Counted from the stretch's first letter, positions 1-6,499 are shown. The stretch: DNA of 12,578 nucleotides from an uncultured Alphaproteobacteria bacterium (GCA_937900425.1 CALCDT010000346.1:1-12578); one strand, 5' to 3'. The notes: generated by a model from the sequence alone, not told the origin. A program made the numbers and translations.

Positions 1-86
1 GGCCGGCGCCCGCCAGCCGGCGGGTCGCGCCGGCGGCGAAGCGGCGCTAGGATGGGCCGAACCCGCCGCCCCGTCCCCGAGCCGCG
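1..86. other. Upstream edge; possible tail of a preceding plus-strand gene
   Basis: This is very GC-rich sequence before the first certain gene. In the third plus frame there are 15 open codons ending at a TAG at 48-50 (Pro/Ala/Arg-rich). They could be the C-terminus of a gene cut by the window edge, but composition alone would allow this by chance. No promoter or terminator is recognisable here, and the following gene has only a weak GAG ribosome-binding candidate. Confidence 0.2.
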
Positions 87-1424
87 ATGCCTCTTCTCCC
101 CTTCCTGCGCGACAACGCCCGCTGGCTCGGCGCGGCCTTCCTGCTGCTTCTCGCCTCCGCCTTCGGACAGACCTTCTTCATCGCCCTGTCGGCCGGGGAA
201 CTGCGCGCCGCCCTCGCCCTCACCGACGGCGGCTTCGCGACGCTCTACATGGCGGCGACCCTCCTCGCCGCCGGGCTGCTCACGCTGACCGGTCCGGCGA
301 TCGACCGCCATCCGGCCGGCCGCGTCGCCGCCGGCTCCGTCGCCGGCCTCGCCGCGGGCGCCCTGCTGCTCGCCCTCGCCACCGACCTCGCGCTCACCGG
401 TCTCGCCCTCGTTCTGCTCAGGCTGTTCGGCCAGGGCATGCTGGTGCACGTCGCCTTCACATGCCTCGGCCGCTGGTTCGGCGCGAGCCGCGGCCGCGCC
501 GTCGCCCTGGCGACGCTCGGCTTCACACTCGGCCAGGCGGTGACGCCGATCGCGGCGGTGGCTGCGATCGAGGCCGTCGGCTGGCGGACGACCTGGGCCG
601 TGGCCGCCGCCCTGCTGCTCGTCGTGGTCATGCCGCTCGCCGGCCGCCTGTTCGCCCGCGAGCGGATCGCGGAGGAGGAGCGGGAGATCGGTGAAGCGGG
701 GGGCGCGCCGGCGGTCGAGCCGCCGGAGGGGCGGCCGTCGGTGACGGCTTCGGAGGCGGGACATGAGACGGGTGGGGCGGCGCCGGCCCGATCCGTCACA
801 CCGGCGCGCGACTGGACGCGGCGCGAGGTGCTGGTCGATCCGATGTTCTACCTGCTGCTCGCCGGCATGCTGCCGCCGGCCTTCATCTCCAACATGGTGT
901 TCTTCCACCAGATCCATCTCGTCGAGCTGCGCGGCTGGGACCTCGAGACCTTCGTCGCCTTCTTTCCCCTGCTCTCCGCCGTCACGGTCGCCGCCGCGCT
1001 GGTCGCCGGACGGCTGGTCGACCGGTTCGGCGCGCTGCGGCTGCTGCCGCTCTATCTCGTGCCCTTCGGCGCCGGCCTCCTCGTCCTCGGCCTCGTCGCC
1101 GCGCCGATCGCCGGGCCGGCCTATCTGGTGCTCTACGGCGTCACCGACGGCATCTCGCTGACGCTGTTCGGCGCGCTGTGGCCGGAGGTCTACGGCCGGC
1201 GCCATCTCGGCGCGATCCGCTCGGTGATCGTCGCCCTGATGGTGGTCGCGGCGGCCGGCGGGCCGGGCCTTGCCGGACTGCTGATCGACGCCGGTGTCCC
1301 CTACCCCGCGATTCTCGGGGCGATGGGTCTCTACTGCCTTGCGATTCCACTCCTTCTCGCGCCGGCGGCCGCTCGCGTGCGCCGGCGCGCCGGCGCATTC
1401 CGGCCCTTCCCGCTCGCCGATTGA
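87..1424 (+). CDS. MFS transporter (major facilitator superfamily), substrate unknown
   Basis: This is a 445-residue inner-membrane protein with the usual 12-helix MFS layout. Hydrophobic segments fill residues about 12-188 (N-terminal six helices) and 252-440 (C-terminal six). They are joined by a long polar, Glu/Ala/Pro-rich linker at about 191-247, which should be cytoplasmic. The loop between helices 2 and 3 has a degenerate MFS signature (GPAIDRHPAGR, 69-79), and the matching loop of the second half carries GRLVDRFGALR. The charge patterns and the opening NARWL...FGQTFFI resemble alphaproteobacterial MFS permeases. The ATG at 87 gives a complete first helix; the ribosome site is weak (GAG about 8 bases upstream). 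gshA follows 55 bases downstream on the same strand, so co-transcription is possible, but nothing in the sequence ties the substrate to glutathione. The family is confident; the substrate is unknown. Confidence 0.9.
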   Translation: MPLLPFLRDNARWLGAAFLLLLASAFGQTFFIALSAGELRAALALTDGGFATLYMAATLLAAGLLTLTGPAIDRHPAGRVAAGSVAGLAAGALLLALATDLALTGLALVLLRLFGQGMLVHVAFTCLGRWFGASRGRAVALATLGFTLGQAVTPIAAVAAIEAVGWRTTWAVAAALLLVVVMPLAGRLFARERIAEEEREIGEAGGAPAVEPPEGRPSVTASEAGHETGGAAPARSVTPARDWTRREVLVDPMFYLLLAGMLPPAFISNMVFFHQIHLVELRGWDLETFVAFFPLLSAVTVAAALVAGRLVDRFGALRLLPLYLVPFGAGLLVLGLVAAPIAGPAYLVLYGVTDGISLTLFGALWPEVYGRRHLGAIRSVIVALMVVAAAGGPGLAGLLIDAGVPYPAILGAMGLYCLAIPLLLAPAAARVRRRAGAFRPFPLAD

Positions 1425-1479
1425 TCGCCGCCCCGGCCACGGATAGGGTGCGCGACGTTTTGACAGCGGGAGCCGATCC

Positions 1480-2853
1480 ATGGCGCGCGACACCTCCGAC
1501 GAGACCCCCATCCGTTCGCTCGAAGACCTCGCCGGGCGGCTGGCCTCGGGCTCGAAGCCGAAGGAGGCCTGGCGCATCGGCACCGAGCACGAGAAGTTCG
1601 GCTTCTACCTCGCCGATCACGGGCCGGTGCCCTACGAGGGCCCGCGCGGCGTCAAGGCCCTGCTCGAGGGCATGGAGCGGATGCTGGGCTGGGAGCCGAT
1701 CCTTGACCGCGGCCGGATCATCGGTCTCGTCGATCCGACCGGCGGCGGCGCGATCAGCCTCGAGCCGGGCGGCCAGTTCGAGCTTTCCGGCGCGCCGCTC
1801 GAGACGCTGCACCAGACCTGCAAGGAAACCTTCGCCCATCTCGCCCAGGTGCGCGAGGTCGCCGATCCGCTCGGCATCGGCTTCCTCGGCCTCGGCATGA
1901 GCCCGCAGTGGAGCCTTTCCGAGACGCCGCAGATGCCGAAGTCGCGCTACGACATCATGAAGGCCTACATGCCGAAGGTCGGCAGCCGCGGGCTCGACAT
2001 GATGTTCCGCACCTGCACCATCCAGGTGAACCTCGACTTCTCGTCGGAAGCCGACATGGTGAAGAAGATGCGGGTCGGCATCGCCCTGCAGCCGGTGGCG
2101 ACCGCGCTGTTCGCCAATTCGCCCTTTACCGAGGGCAAGCCGAACGGGCGTTTGTCGGAACGCTCTGAGATCTGGCGCGACACCGACAACGCCCGCGCCG
2201 GCATGATCCCCTTCGTCTTCGACGACGACTTCGGCTTCGCCCGCTACGTCGAGTGGGCGCTCGACGTGCCGATGTATTTCGTCAAGCGCGGCGACACCTA
2301 TCACGAGGCGACCGAGATCACCTTCCGCCAGTTCCTCGACGGCGGCTTCGAGAAACGGCTGCCGGGGGTCGTGCCGTCGATCGGCGACTGGGACAACCAC
2401 CTCTCGACGCTGTTTCCCGAGGTCCGGCTCAAGCGTTTCCTCGAGATGCGCGGCGCCGACGGCGGGCCCTGGCGCAAGATCTGCGCGCTGCCGGCCTTCT
2501 GGGTCGGCCTGCTCTACGACGAGGAGGCTCTCGCGGCGGCGGGTGCGCTGGTCGCCGACTGGACGACGACCGAGATGCAGGCCCTGCGCGACGCCGTGCC
2601 GACCACCGCGCTGTCGACACCCTTCCGCGACGGCAACCTGCGCGAGATCGCCCGCGAAGTGGTGAAGATCTCCCGCGGCGGGCTGTCGCGGCGGGCGCGG
2701 CTCAACTCCGGCGGCTTCGACGAGACCCAGTATCTCGACCCGGTGCAGGAGACGCTGGCGAGCGGCAAGACCCCGGCGGAGACGATGCTCGACCGGTTCC
2801 ACGGCGCCTGGGGCGGCGACATCGGCAAGGTCTTCGAGGCCTACGCCTACTGA
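1480..2853 (+). CDS. gshA: Glutamate-cysteine ligase (gamma-glutamylcysteine synthetase), plant/alphaproteobacterial type
   Basis: This enzyme catalyses the first step of glutathione synthesis in the cytoplasm: ATP-dependent joining of L-glutamate and L-cysteine (EC 6.3.2.2). It is 457 residues, the normal length for the GCS2-family enzyme of Rhizobiales, which is related to plant GSH1 and not to the E. coli type. Visible signatures are GTEHEKFGF (34-42) and SLEPGGQFELSG (93-104), both in the ATP-grasp-like active site. Further ones are MPKSRYDIMKAYM (152-164) and RTCTIQVNLD (177-186), followed by LFANSPF. The start ATG is preceded by GGGAG with an 8-base gap, a good site. The gene is full length and undisturbed, with codon use like its neighbours. 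The upstream MFS gene ends 55 bases before it. The gene downstream encodes a DUF937 protein with no known link to glutathione. The second enzyme, gshB, is not in this window. Confidence 0.95.
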   Translation: MARDTSDETPIRSLEDLAGRLASGSKPKEAWRIGTEHEKFGFYLADHGPVPYEGPRGVKALLEGMERMLGWEPILDRGRIIGLVDPTGGGAISLEPGGQFELSGAPLETLHQTCKETFAHLAQVREVADPLGIGFLGLGMSPQWSLSETPQMPKSRYDIMKAYMPKVGSRGLDMMFRTCTIQVNLDFSSEADMVKKMRVGIALQPVATALFANSPFTEGKPNGRLSERSEIWRDTDNARAGMIPFVFDDDFGFARYVEWALDVPMYFVKRGDTYHEATEITFRQFLDGGFEKRLPGVVPSIGDWDNHLSTLFPEVRLKRFLEMRGADGGPWRKICALPAFWVGLLYDEEALAAAGALVADWTTTEMQALRDAVPTTALSTPFRDGNLREIAREVVKISRGGLSRRARLNSGGFDETQYLDPVQETLASGKTPAETMLDRFHGAWGGDIGKVFEAYAY

Positions 2854-2894
2854 GCCCGCCGGCGTCCGGCCTCCTCGACGTCCGCCGGGGCGGT

Positions 2895-2914
2895 CTCCCG
2901 AGGGCCCCCGGGAG
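2895..2914 (+). terminator. GC-rich hairpin after gshA, possible terminator
   Basis: A six-base-pair perfect stem (CTCCCG / CGGGAG) with an 8-base loop lies 41 bases after the gshA stop, within a run of G/C blocks. No T-run follows, so it is not a classical intrinsic terminator. It may stabilise the 3' end or simply reflect base composition. Confidence 0.25.
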
Positions 2915-3043
2915 CGGTCCCCGGGGCGGTCGGGCGCGGCCAACCACGCGGCAGGTCGACGCTTTTCGCGAGCGGGCGCGATCGATCATTTGACGCGCCG
3001 CCCGTCTCGGAGGATCATCGAACCGATTTGGGACCTTCGGCGC

Positions 3044-3048
3044 GGGAG
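3044..3048 (+). promoter_or_regulatory. Ribosome-binding site that selects a TTG start
   Basis: GGGAG sits 6 bases before a TTG at 3055. An upstream in-frame TTG at 3028 has its nearest purine run (GGAGG, 3009-3013) 14 bases away, which is too far. A downstream ATG at 3076 has only a weak GGA. Spacing therefore favours 3055. Confidence 0.5.
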
Positions 3049-3054
3049 TTCGGC

Positions 3055-3780
3055 TTGTATACCTTCACGGATCTGATGCGGCAGGCGCACCATGGCCGCA
3101 TGGTCGAGAATTTCGCGAGCCAGTTCGGCCTCACGGCGTCCGACACCGAGAAACTGATGGCGACGATGTTGCCGGTCTACGCCATGGGCCTGCAGAAGAA
3201 CCTGCAGACGCAGGCCGATCCCTTCGGCGTCGTCGCCCTGATCAAGGCGGGCCCGTTCCGCCAGGCCTACGAGAGCTTCGAGGCGGCGGTGTCCGGCTCG
3301 GCCCAGGATGCCGGCCGCGACGCGATGATGCGGATCTTCGGCTCCGGCGACGCCGCCAAGGCGATCGCCGACCAGGTCGCGACCATCACCGGCGTCGGCA
3401 CCGACATCGTCAACAAGATGATGCCGGCGATGACGTCGACGCTGCTCGGCGGCATCGGCAAGGAGATCGAGGAGAGCCCGCTCGCCGGGCTGATGGAGCG
3501 CTGGCAGACGGGTTTCGGACTTTCGCCCGGCAAGGCCCCCGACACGCCGTTCAACCCGTTCACCGCACCGATGGAAGCCTTCATGAAGGGCTTTTCCGAC
3601 GGCAAGCCCGCGGCGGCCGCTCCGGCCCCGGCGCCCGCCGCCGCGCCCGAACCGGCGACGCCGGACCCCGCCGCCGACGGACTCGCCACCCTGCGCCACA
3701 TCTTCAATGCCGGCCTCGAACTGCAGGAAACCAACCGCAAGGCCTTCGAGCGTATCCTCGAGACCTACCAGCAGCGCTGA
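3055..3780 (+). CDS. DUF937 domain protein, function unknown
   Basis: This is a 241-residue soluble, helix-rich protein read from TTG at 3055; a 250-residue form from TTG at 3028 is the alternative. The N-terminal part (about 4-55: DLMRQAHHGRMVENFASQFG and the following MLPVYAMGLQKN) looks like the first half of a DUF937 domain. A second half-repeat at about 105-137 contains MMPAMTSTLLGGIGK. Next come a region with several Phe-Pro-Phe turns (165-180), a low-complexity Pro/Ala linker (184-208) and a C-terminal amphipathic helix (about 211-240) rich in Leu, Glu and Arg. There is no signal peptide or membrane segment. The DUF937 family has no settled function; the C-terminal helix could mediate oligomerisation or partner binding, which is inference. 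It lies 201 bases after gshA and is probably transcribed separately. Confidence 0.75.
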   Translation: MYTFTDLMRQAHHGRMVENFASQFGLTASDTEKLMATMLPVYAMGLQKNLQTQADPFGVVALIKAGPFRQAYESFEAAVSGSAQDAGRDAMMRIFGSGDAAKAIADQVATITGVGTDIVNKMMPAMTSTLLGGIGKEIEESPLAGLMERWQTGFGLSPGKAPDTPFNPFTAPMEAFMKGFSDGKPAAAAPAPAPAAAPEPATPDPAADGLATLRHIFNAGLELQETNRKAFERILETYQQR

Positions 3781-3795
3781 GGCGCCTCGCCTTCC

Positions 3796-3822
3796 GCCCG
3801 CGATCGTCGACCGGCCGCGGGC
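3796..3822 (+). terminator. Hairpin after the DUF937 gene
   Basis: GCCCGCG (3796-3802) and CGCGGGC (3816-3822) form a 7-bp stem with a 13-base loop, starting 15 bases after the DUF937 stop. It is followed on the plus strand by a run of A, not T, so it would be an atypical terminator for the plus-strand gene. It sits back to back with the minus-strand terminator. Confidence 0.3.
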
Positions 3823-3856
3823 AAAAAAAGAGGCGGCCCGCGTCAGACGAGCCGCC
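3823..3856 (-). terminator. Rho-independent terminator, minus strand
   Basis: On the minus strand, GGCGGCTCG and CGGGCCGCC form a 9-bp stem (one G-T wobble) around a 7-base loop. Two bases later comes a run of seven T (A at 3823-3829 on the plus strand). This is the best terminator structure in the window. The nearest minus-strand gene upstream, the YHS-like gene ending at 4356, is about 500 bases away. The terminator therefore closes either a long 3' untranslated region or a separate noncoding transcript. Confidence 0.75.
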
Positions 3857-3863
3857 CAAGTCG

Positions 3864-3880
3864 ACCGGCAGGGGGCCGGT
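3864..3880 (-). other. Small hairpin next to the minus-strand terminator
   Basis: ACCGGC and GCCGGT form a perfect 6-bp stem with a 5-base loop, 7 bases before the terminator stem on the minus strand. Two consecutive stem-loops followed by a T-run are typical of the 3' end of bacterial small RNAs, but this is only structural resemblance. Confidence 0.35.
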
Positions 3881-4355
3881 AACCGATGCACGCGGGGCGA
3901 CGATGCGCTCCGCGGCGAAACTCTGTCCGGTCGGACCCCCGGGTCCCGGATCTGACCCCGGGCCGGAAGTTCCGACCCGAATCTCCCGGAACCGGCCGGG
4001 GCCGGTGGGGCGGACGCGCGAGGTCGTGCGCCGCCGAAAGGTGCCGCGGCCATCGACGGCCGGCGAGCGGAGCGGCCGGTCGCGCCGGCCGATGACCTGG
4101 ATTTCCCCACACCCGAGGTTGTCGCAAAATCCCCGGCGACGCCACCCGGAAAGCCGAGAAATCTGCTTCTACCACGACGACGGCTCGCAGCCGCTGCGGC
4201 GGATCGATGCCGCCGGAGTTCTCGTCATCCCCGGCGGATCGTTCAGCGTCCGGCGACGGTGGGCGCCGAATCCGGCGCTTTCACGTCGCCGGCACGCGCT
4301 TCGCCGCCGGCGGCCCTCCTCCGAAAGGACAACGGCGGGCCCGCCGCGTCCGGCC

Positions 4356-4616
4356 TCACCAGCCCATCGGCCGGCAGTCGGTGCCGGCGAAGGCGCGCTC
4401 TGCGGGCCGTTCGGGACGGCGCCGGATCGGATGGGCCGGCACGATCCGGGCCGATTCGAACATCAGGATCGCGGCGAGGAACTCGTCGCGGCTCGCCCGG
4501 GACGAGAAGCCGACGACCGCGCCGCGGTAGAGCGCGAGGGCGTCGGCCGAGACCGGGCGCCCGCTGACCGGGCAGACGTCGTTGATGCAGTCGGCGATGT
4601 CGAGGCGGCCCATCAT
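4356..4616 (-). CDS. Small YHS-like protein with degenerate metal-binding Cys, coupled to DUF1127 gene
   Basis: The protein has 86 residues. Residues 12-53 follow the pattern of the small YHS/heavy-metal-binding-like proteins of alphaproteobacteria: CPVSGRPVSADAL (15-27), a YRG turn (30-32), then VVGFSSRASRDEF (34-46). In related proteins as I remember them, the last element reads FCxPGCRDKF. Here both Cys positions are Ser (38 and 42), so only Cys15 of a usual metal or thiol cluster remains. The C-terminal tail (60-86) is Arg/Pro-rich with one Cys (81). The start ATG overlaps the stop of the upstream DUF1127 gene (ATGA, 4616-4613), which implies translational coupling and one operon. An ATG at 4613 is an in-frame alternative. 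Function is unknown; loss of metal binding is inference from the missing Cys residues. Confidence 0.65.
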   Translation of the reverse strand: MMGRLDIADCINDVCPVSGRPVSADALALYRGAVVGFSSRASRDEFLAAILMFESARIVPAHPIRRRPERPAERAFAGTDCRPMGW

Positions 4617-4852
4617 CTCCACTCCGTGTGGTTCGGCGGCGGGACCAGGGCGCGCGGGCCGAGTTGCTCGCGGTCGAGGCCGATGTCGTCGAGCAGCCTG
4701 TCGTCCAGATCGTAGAGCGCGAGGCGCGTGCGCCGCATCTCCAGATAGCGCGAGCATTTCGTCACGAAGAGGCCGGCGAGGCGCAGGATCACGCCCGGAT
4801 GGGCGATCGGGGCGGCGCTGTGGCGGGCGGTGGTCTTGACGATCGTGGTCAT
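4613..4852 (-). CDS. DUF1127 domain small protein (first copy)
   Basis: This 79-residue basic protein has a C-terminal DUF1127 motif at about 38-62 (EMRRTRLALYDLDDRLLDDI then GLDREQ). That is the usual 'L..LdDr.L.DIGl.R.' signature of the family. A short hydrophobic stretch at 20-31 precedes it. Small DUF1127 proteins are common in Hyphomicrobiales. In some species they bind RNA or affect phosphate and carbon metabolism, and in Brucella several are activated by the LysR regulator VtlR (from memory). The start is fixed by GGAG 8 bases upstream of ATG 4852. The gene is co-directional with, and overlaps by 4 bases, the YHS-like gene. A proposed operator lies about 120 bases upstream (4969-5010). 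The family is clear; the role here is not known. Confidence 0.8.
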   Translation of the reverse strand: MTTIVKTTARHSAAPIAHPGVILRLAGLFVTKCSRYLEMRRTRLALYDLDDRLLDDIGLDREQLGPRALVPPPNHTEWR

Positions 4853-4968
4853 GGCTCGGGCTCCGGATGGTGCGGCACGGGTCTCCAGGCGTGCGACACG
4901 GAAAGCCTGCCTCACCGGGCAGGGGGTCGGGTTGGGCGGTTGAAGGGAACGGTTCGGTTGTGCGGGAT

Positions 4969-5010
4969 GCCGATCGATAATTCCAACGAATGTTTCTGAT
5001 GGAACCGATC
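4969..5010 (-). promoter_or_regulatory. Composite operator, copy 1, upstream of DUF1127 gene 1
   Basis: On the plus strand, TTCCA (4981-4985) and TGGAA (5000-5004) form a dyad with a 14-base spacer. Within and around it are TCCAACGAATGTTT (4982-4995) and CTGATGGAACCG (4996-5007), both repeated exactly at copy 2. On the minus strand TTCGTTGGAATTA fits the LysR T-N11-A pattern, and TTGGAA could also be a -35 element. It lies 117-158 bases upstream of the DUF1127 start. The repeat is seen directly; binding by the nearby LysR protein is inferred. Confidence 0.6.
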
Positions 5011-5050
5011 AGCACCCTTTATGAACGGAGGCGCGCGGGCCCTGTGGACC

Positions 5051-5422
5051 TCAGCGCATGGCCGAGAGGGACACGACCTGCGCCGTACGGGCGCCGCCTT
5101 CGGTCGACACGGCGCGCCGACGCGCCTCCGCCGCCTGCGCCCGCTCTCCGGCCCGCCGCTCGGCGGCGGCACGGGCGAGATGCAGGCTCGGCAGGTCGGT
5201 GCCGACCGCCGTCATCGCGCCGAGGACGTCGCCGCGGCTGAGGCCGATGTCGGCGAGCATGCGGTCGTCGACGGCGACGAGGCGCTTCACCGCCCGGCGG
5301 TCCTCGAAGGCGAGGTAGTGCGCCAGCAGGGCGCGGCCGAGGGCGGCGGCGAGGCCCGCGAGACGGGCGGGAAGGCCGGCGGGCCGGCGGGCGGGGTCGG
5401 TGTGAAGGGACGCGGCGGTCAT
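5051..5422 (-). CDS. DUF1127 domain protein (second copy) with C-terminal extension
   Basis: This protein has 123 residues. The DUF1127 motif is central (about 38-66: FEDRRAVKRLVAVDDRM then LADIGLSRGDVL), preceded by an Ala/Leu-rich helix (17-37). Unlike the first copy, the motif is followed by about 55 extra residues, Ala/Arg/Glu-rich and probably helical or disordered, making it longer than most family members. The start at ATG 5422 has GGAG 6 bases upstream. An extra 20 residues from an upstream in-frame ATG at 5482 are possible but lack a ribosome site and look like leader DNA. The gene is transcribed away from the LysR gene, with 170 bases between the two starts containing operator copy 2. 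A separate promoter is likely for the first DUF1127 gene 198 bases downstream, since copy 1 lies between them. Confidence 0.75.
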   Translation of the reverse strand: MTAASLHTDPARRPAGLPARLAGLAAALGRALLAHYLAFEDRRAVKRLVAVDDRMLADIGLSRGDVLGAMTAVGTDLPSLHLARAAAERRAGERAQAAEARRRAVSTEGGARTAQVVSLSAMR

Positions 5423-5529
5423 GGCTCTCTCCGTCGGATATGGCTCTCCCGTTGCCGCGGGAGGGGATCTTCCGCGGATCAAAGTGGCCGGTCGGGCTGC
5501 CGTGTTGGCATGGGGGCAGGATGGCCCGG

Positions 5530-5590
5530 ACCTATTGATCAGTCCAACGAATGTTTATAATATCATCCATCATCATCGCTGATGGAACCG
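5530..5590. promoter_or_regulatory. Composite operator, copy 2, between DUF1127 gene 2 and the LysR gene
   Basis: The 14-mer TCCAACGAATGTTT (5543-5556) and the 12-mer CTGATGGAACCG (5579-5590) match copy 1 exactly. They are separated by 22 additional bases (5557-5578, AT-rich, with ATC repeats). The 27 bases at 5530-5556 match 4969-4995 at 22 positions. The 3' element runs up to the LysR start codon at 5593 and overlaps its ribosome-binding region, which suggests autoregulation. It lies 108 or more bases upstream of DUF1127 gene 2. Confidence 0.6.
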
Positions 5591-5592
5591 CC

Positions 5593-6477
5593 ATGAACGT
5601 CCTCGACCTCGACCAGTTGCGCACCTTCGTCGCCATCGCCGAGATGGGCAGCTTCACCGCCGCCGCCGACGTCGTCCACAAGACGCAGTCGGCCGTCTCC
5701 ATGCAGATGCGCCGGCTCGAGGAGCGGATCGGGCGGCCGATCTTCGTGCGCGACGGCCGCCAGAGCCGGCTGACCGAGGACGGCCGGCGCCTGCTCGACT
5801 ACGCCCGCCGGATGATCCGCCTCAACGACGAGACGCTGACCGCCTTCGCCGACCCCGGCGTCACCGGCACCATCCGTCTCGGCCTGCCGGACGACTATGC
5901 CGACCGGCTGCTGCCGACGGTGCTGGCCGGCTTTTCGCGCATCAATCCCTGCATCGAGGTCGCGGTCGAGTGCCAGGCCAGCACCCGCACGGCGGCCCTC
6001 GTCAAGGAGGGCAAGCTCGACCTCGCCATCGTCACCCAGAGCGACATCCAGGACCGCGGCGAGGTGATCCGGCGCGAACAGCTCTACTGGGTCGGCGCCC
6101 GCAGCCACCCGGCCCACGAGATCGATCCGCTGCCGCTGGCGCTCGGCCACGAGACCTGCTCCTGGCGCGTGGAGGCGGTGCGCGAACTCGACAAGCTCGG
6201 CCGCCGCTTCCGCCTCGCCTATTCCAGCGGCTCGGCGGCGGCTCTGTCGGGGGCGATCCTCGCCGGCCTCGCCGTCACGGTGCTGCCCGAGAGCTCGATC
6301 CGGCCCAACATGCGCATCCTCGGGCCGCGCGAGGGCTTTCCCGAACTCTCGATGTGCAACATCGCCCTGATGCGGGCCGAGCACGCCAACCAGCCGATCC
6401 ACGACGCGCTGGCGGATCACATCCGCACCTCGCTCGGCAACCTGCAGACCACCGTCTTCGCCGAAGCGGCGGAGTGA
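5593..6477 (+). CDS. LysR-family transcriptional regulator, likely controls the divergent DUF1127 genes
   Basis: This is a 294-residue LysR-type regulator. The N-terminal winged helix-turn-helix (about 4-63) includes LRTFVAIAEMGSFTAAADVV (9-28) and KTQSAVSMQMRRLEERIG (30-47). A linker helix and a two-lobed periplasmic-binding-fold effector domain (about 88-288) follow. The start of the recognition region and the effector domain (IRLGLPDDYADRLLP) resemble the LrhA/HexA/PecT group more than VtlR/LsrB; this rests on memory of those sequences. ATG 5593 is chosen because it begins the usual LysR N-terminus; an upstream ATG at 5551 would add 14 unrelated residues and lies inside the operator. The gene is divergent from DUF1127 gene 2 and converges with the DMT transporter. 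LysR regulators commonly bind the intergenic region they share with a divergent target and repress themselves, which fits the repeated motif here. The ligand is unknown. Confidence 0.9.
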   Translation: MNVLDLDQLRTFVAIAEMGSFTAAADVVHKTQSAVSMQMRRLEERIGRPIFVRDGRQSRLTEDGRRLLDYARRMIRLNDETLTAFADPGVTGTIRLGLPDDYADRLLPTVLAGFSRINPCIEVAVECQASTRTAALVKEGKLDLAIVTQSDIQDRGEVIRREQLYWVGARSHPAHEIDPLPLALGHETCSWRVEAVRELDKLGRRFRLAYSSGSAAALSGAILAGLAVTVLPESSIRPNMRILGPREGFPELSMCNIALMRAEHANQPIHDALADHIRTSLGNLQTTVFAEAAE

Positions 6478-6484
6478 GGCGCCC

Positions 6485-6499
6485 GGCCGGCCGCCGGCC
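6485..6499. terminator. GC hairpin between convergent LysR and DMT genes
   Basis: GGCCGG and CCGGCC form a 6-bp stem with a 3-base loop in the 40-base gap between two converging stops. Symmetry would let it act in both directions. There is no T-run on either side, so it is only a possible terminator. Confidence 0.3.

Larger units (their letters stand above)
3781..4355. other. 575-base stretch without a convincing gene
   Basis: No reading frame here has protein-like composition on either strand; the open frames are Arg/Pro/Gly-rich artefacts of high GC. The stretch holds a well-formed minus-strand intrinsic terminator (3823-3856) and a second hairpin just upstream of it on that strand (3864-3880). 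It also has a loose inverted repeat, GGATTT (4099-4104) and AAATCC (4127-4132). The part at 4095-4175 is somewhat less GC-rich than its surroundings. It may carry the long 3' untranslated region of the minus-strand DUF1127/YHS-like transcript, or an unrecognised small RNA ending at the terminator. Confidence 0.5.

Noticed and set aside
1141..2943. Long 600-codon open frame on the minus strand across gshA
   Set aside because: It is fully antisense to clearly recognisable MFS and gshA coding sequence, has no family-like motifs, and is rich in Arg/Gly/His as expected for a complementary frame in high-GC DNA.
2986..4110. 374-codon open frame on the minus strand over the DUF937 gene
   Set aside because: Its composition (Arg, Gly, Ala, Asp runs) is that of a shadow frame. 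It is antisense to a better gene, and the minus-strand intrinsic terminator falls inside it.
3843..4175. 110-codon minus-strand open frame in the noncoding stretch
   Set aside because: Its stop lies inside the terminator stem, and the protein is Arg/Pro-rich without helices or motifs. A noncoding reading is more likely.
3823..4200. tmRNA, RNase P RNA, SRP RNA or 6S RNA ending at the minus-strand terminator
   Set aside because: The conserved sequence cores I would expect for tmRNA, RNase P RNA and SRP RNA were looked for on the minus strand and not found; 6S RNA was not recognised either.
3903..4715. 270-codon plus-strand open frame over the noncoding stretch and the YHS-like gene
   Set aside because: It is antisense to the coupled YHS-like and DUF1127 genes, and the residues are random-looking and Arg/Pro-rich. 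No ribosome-binding site was seen.
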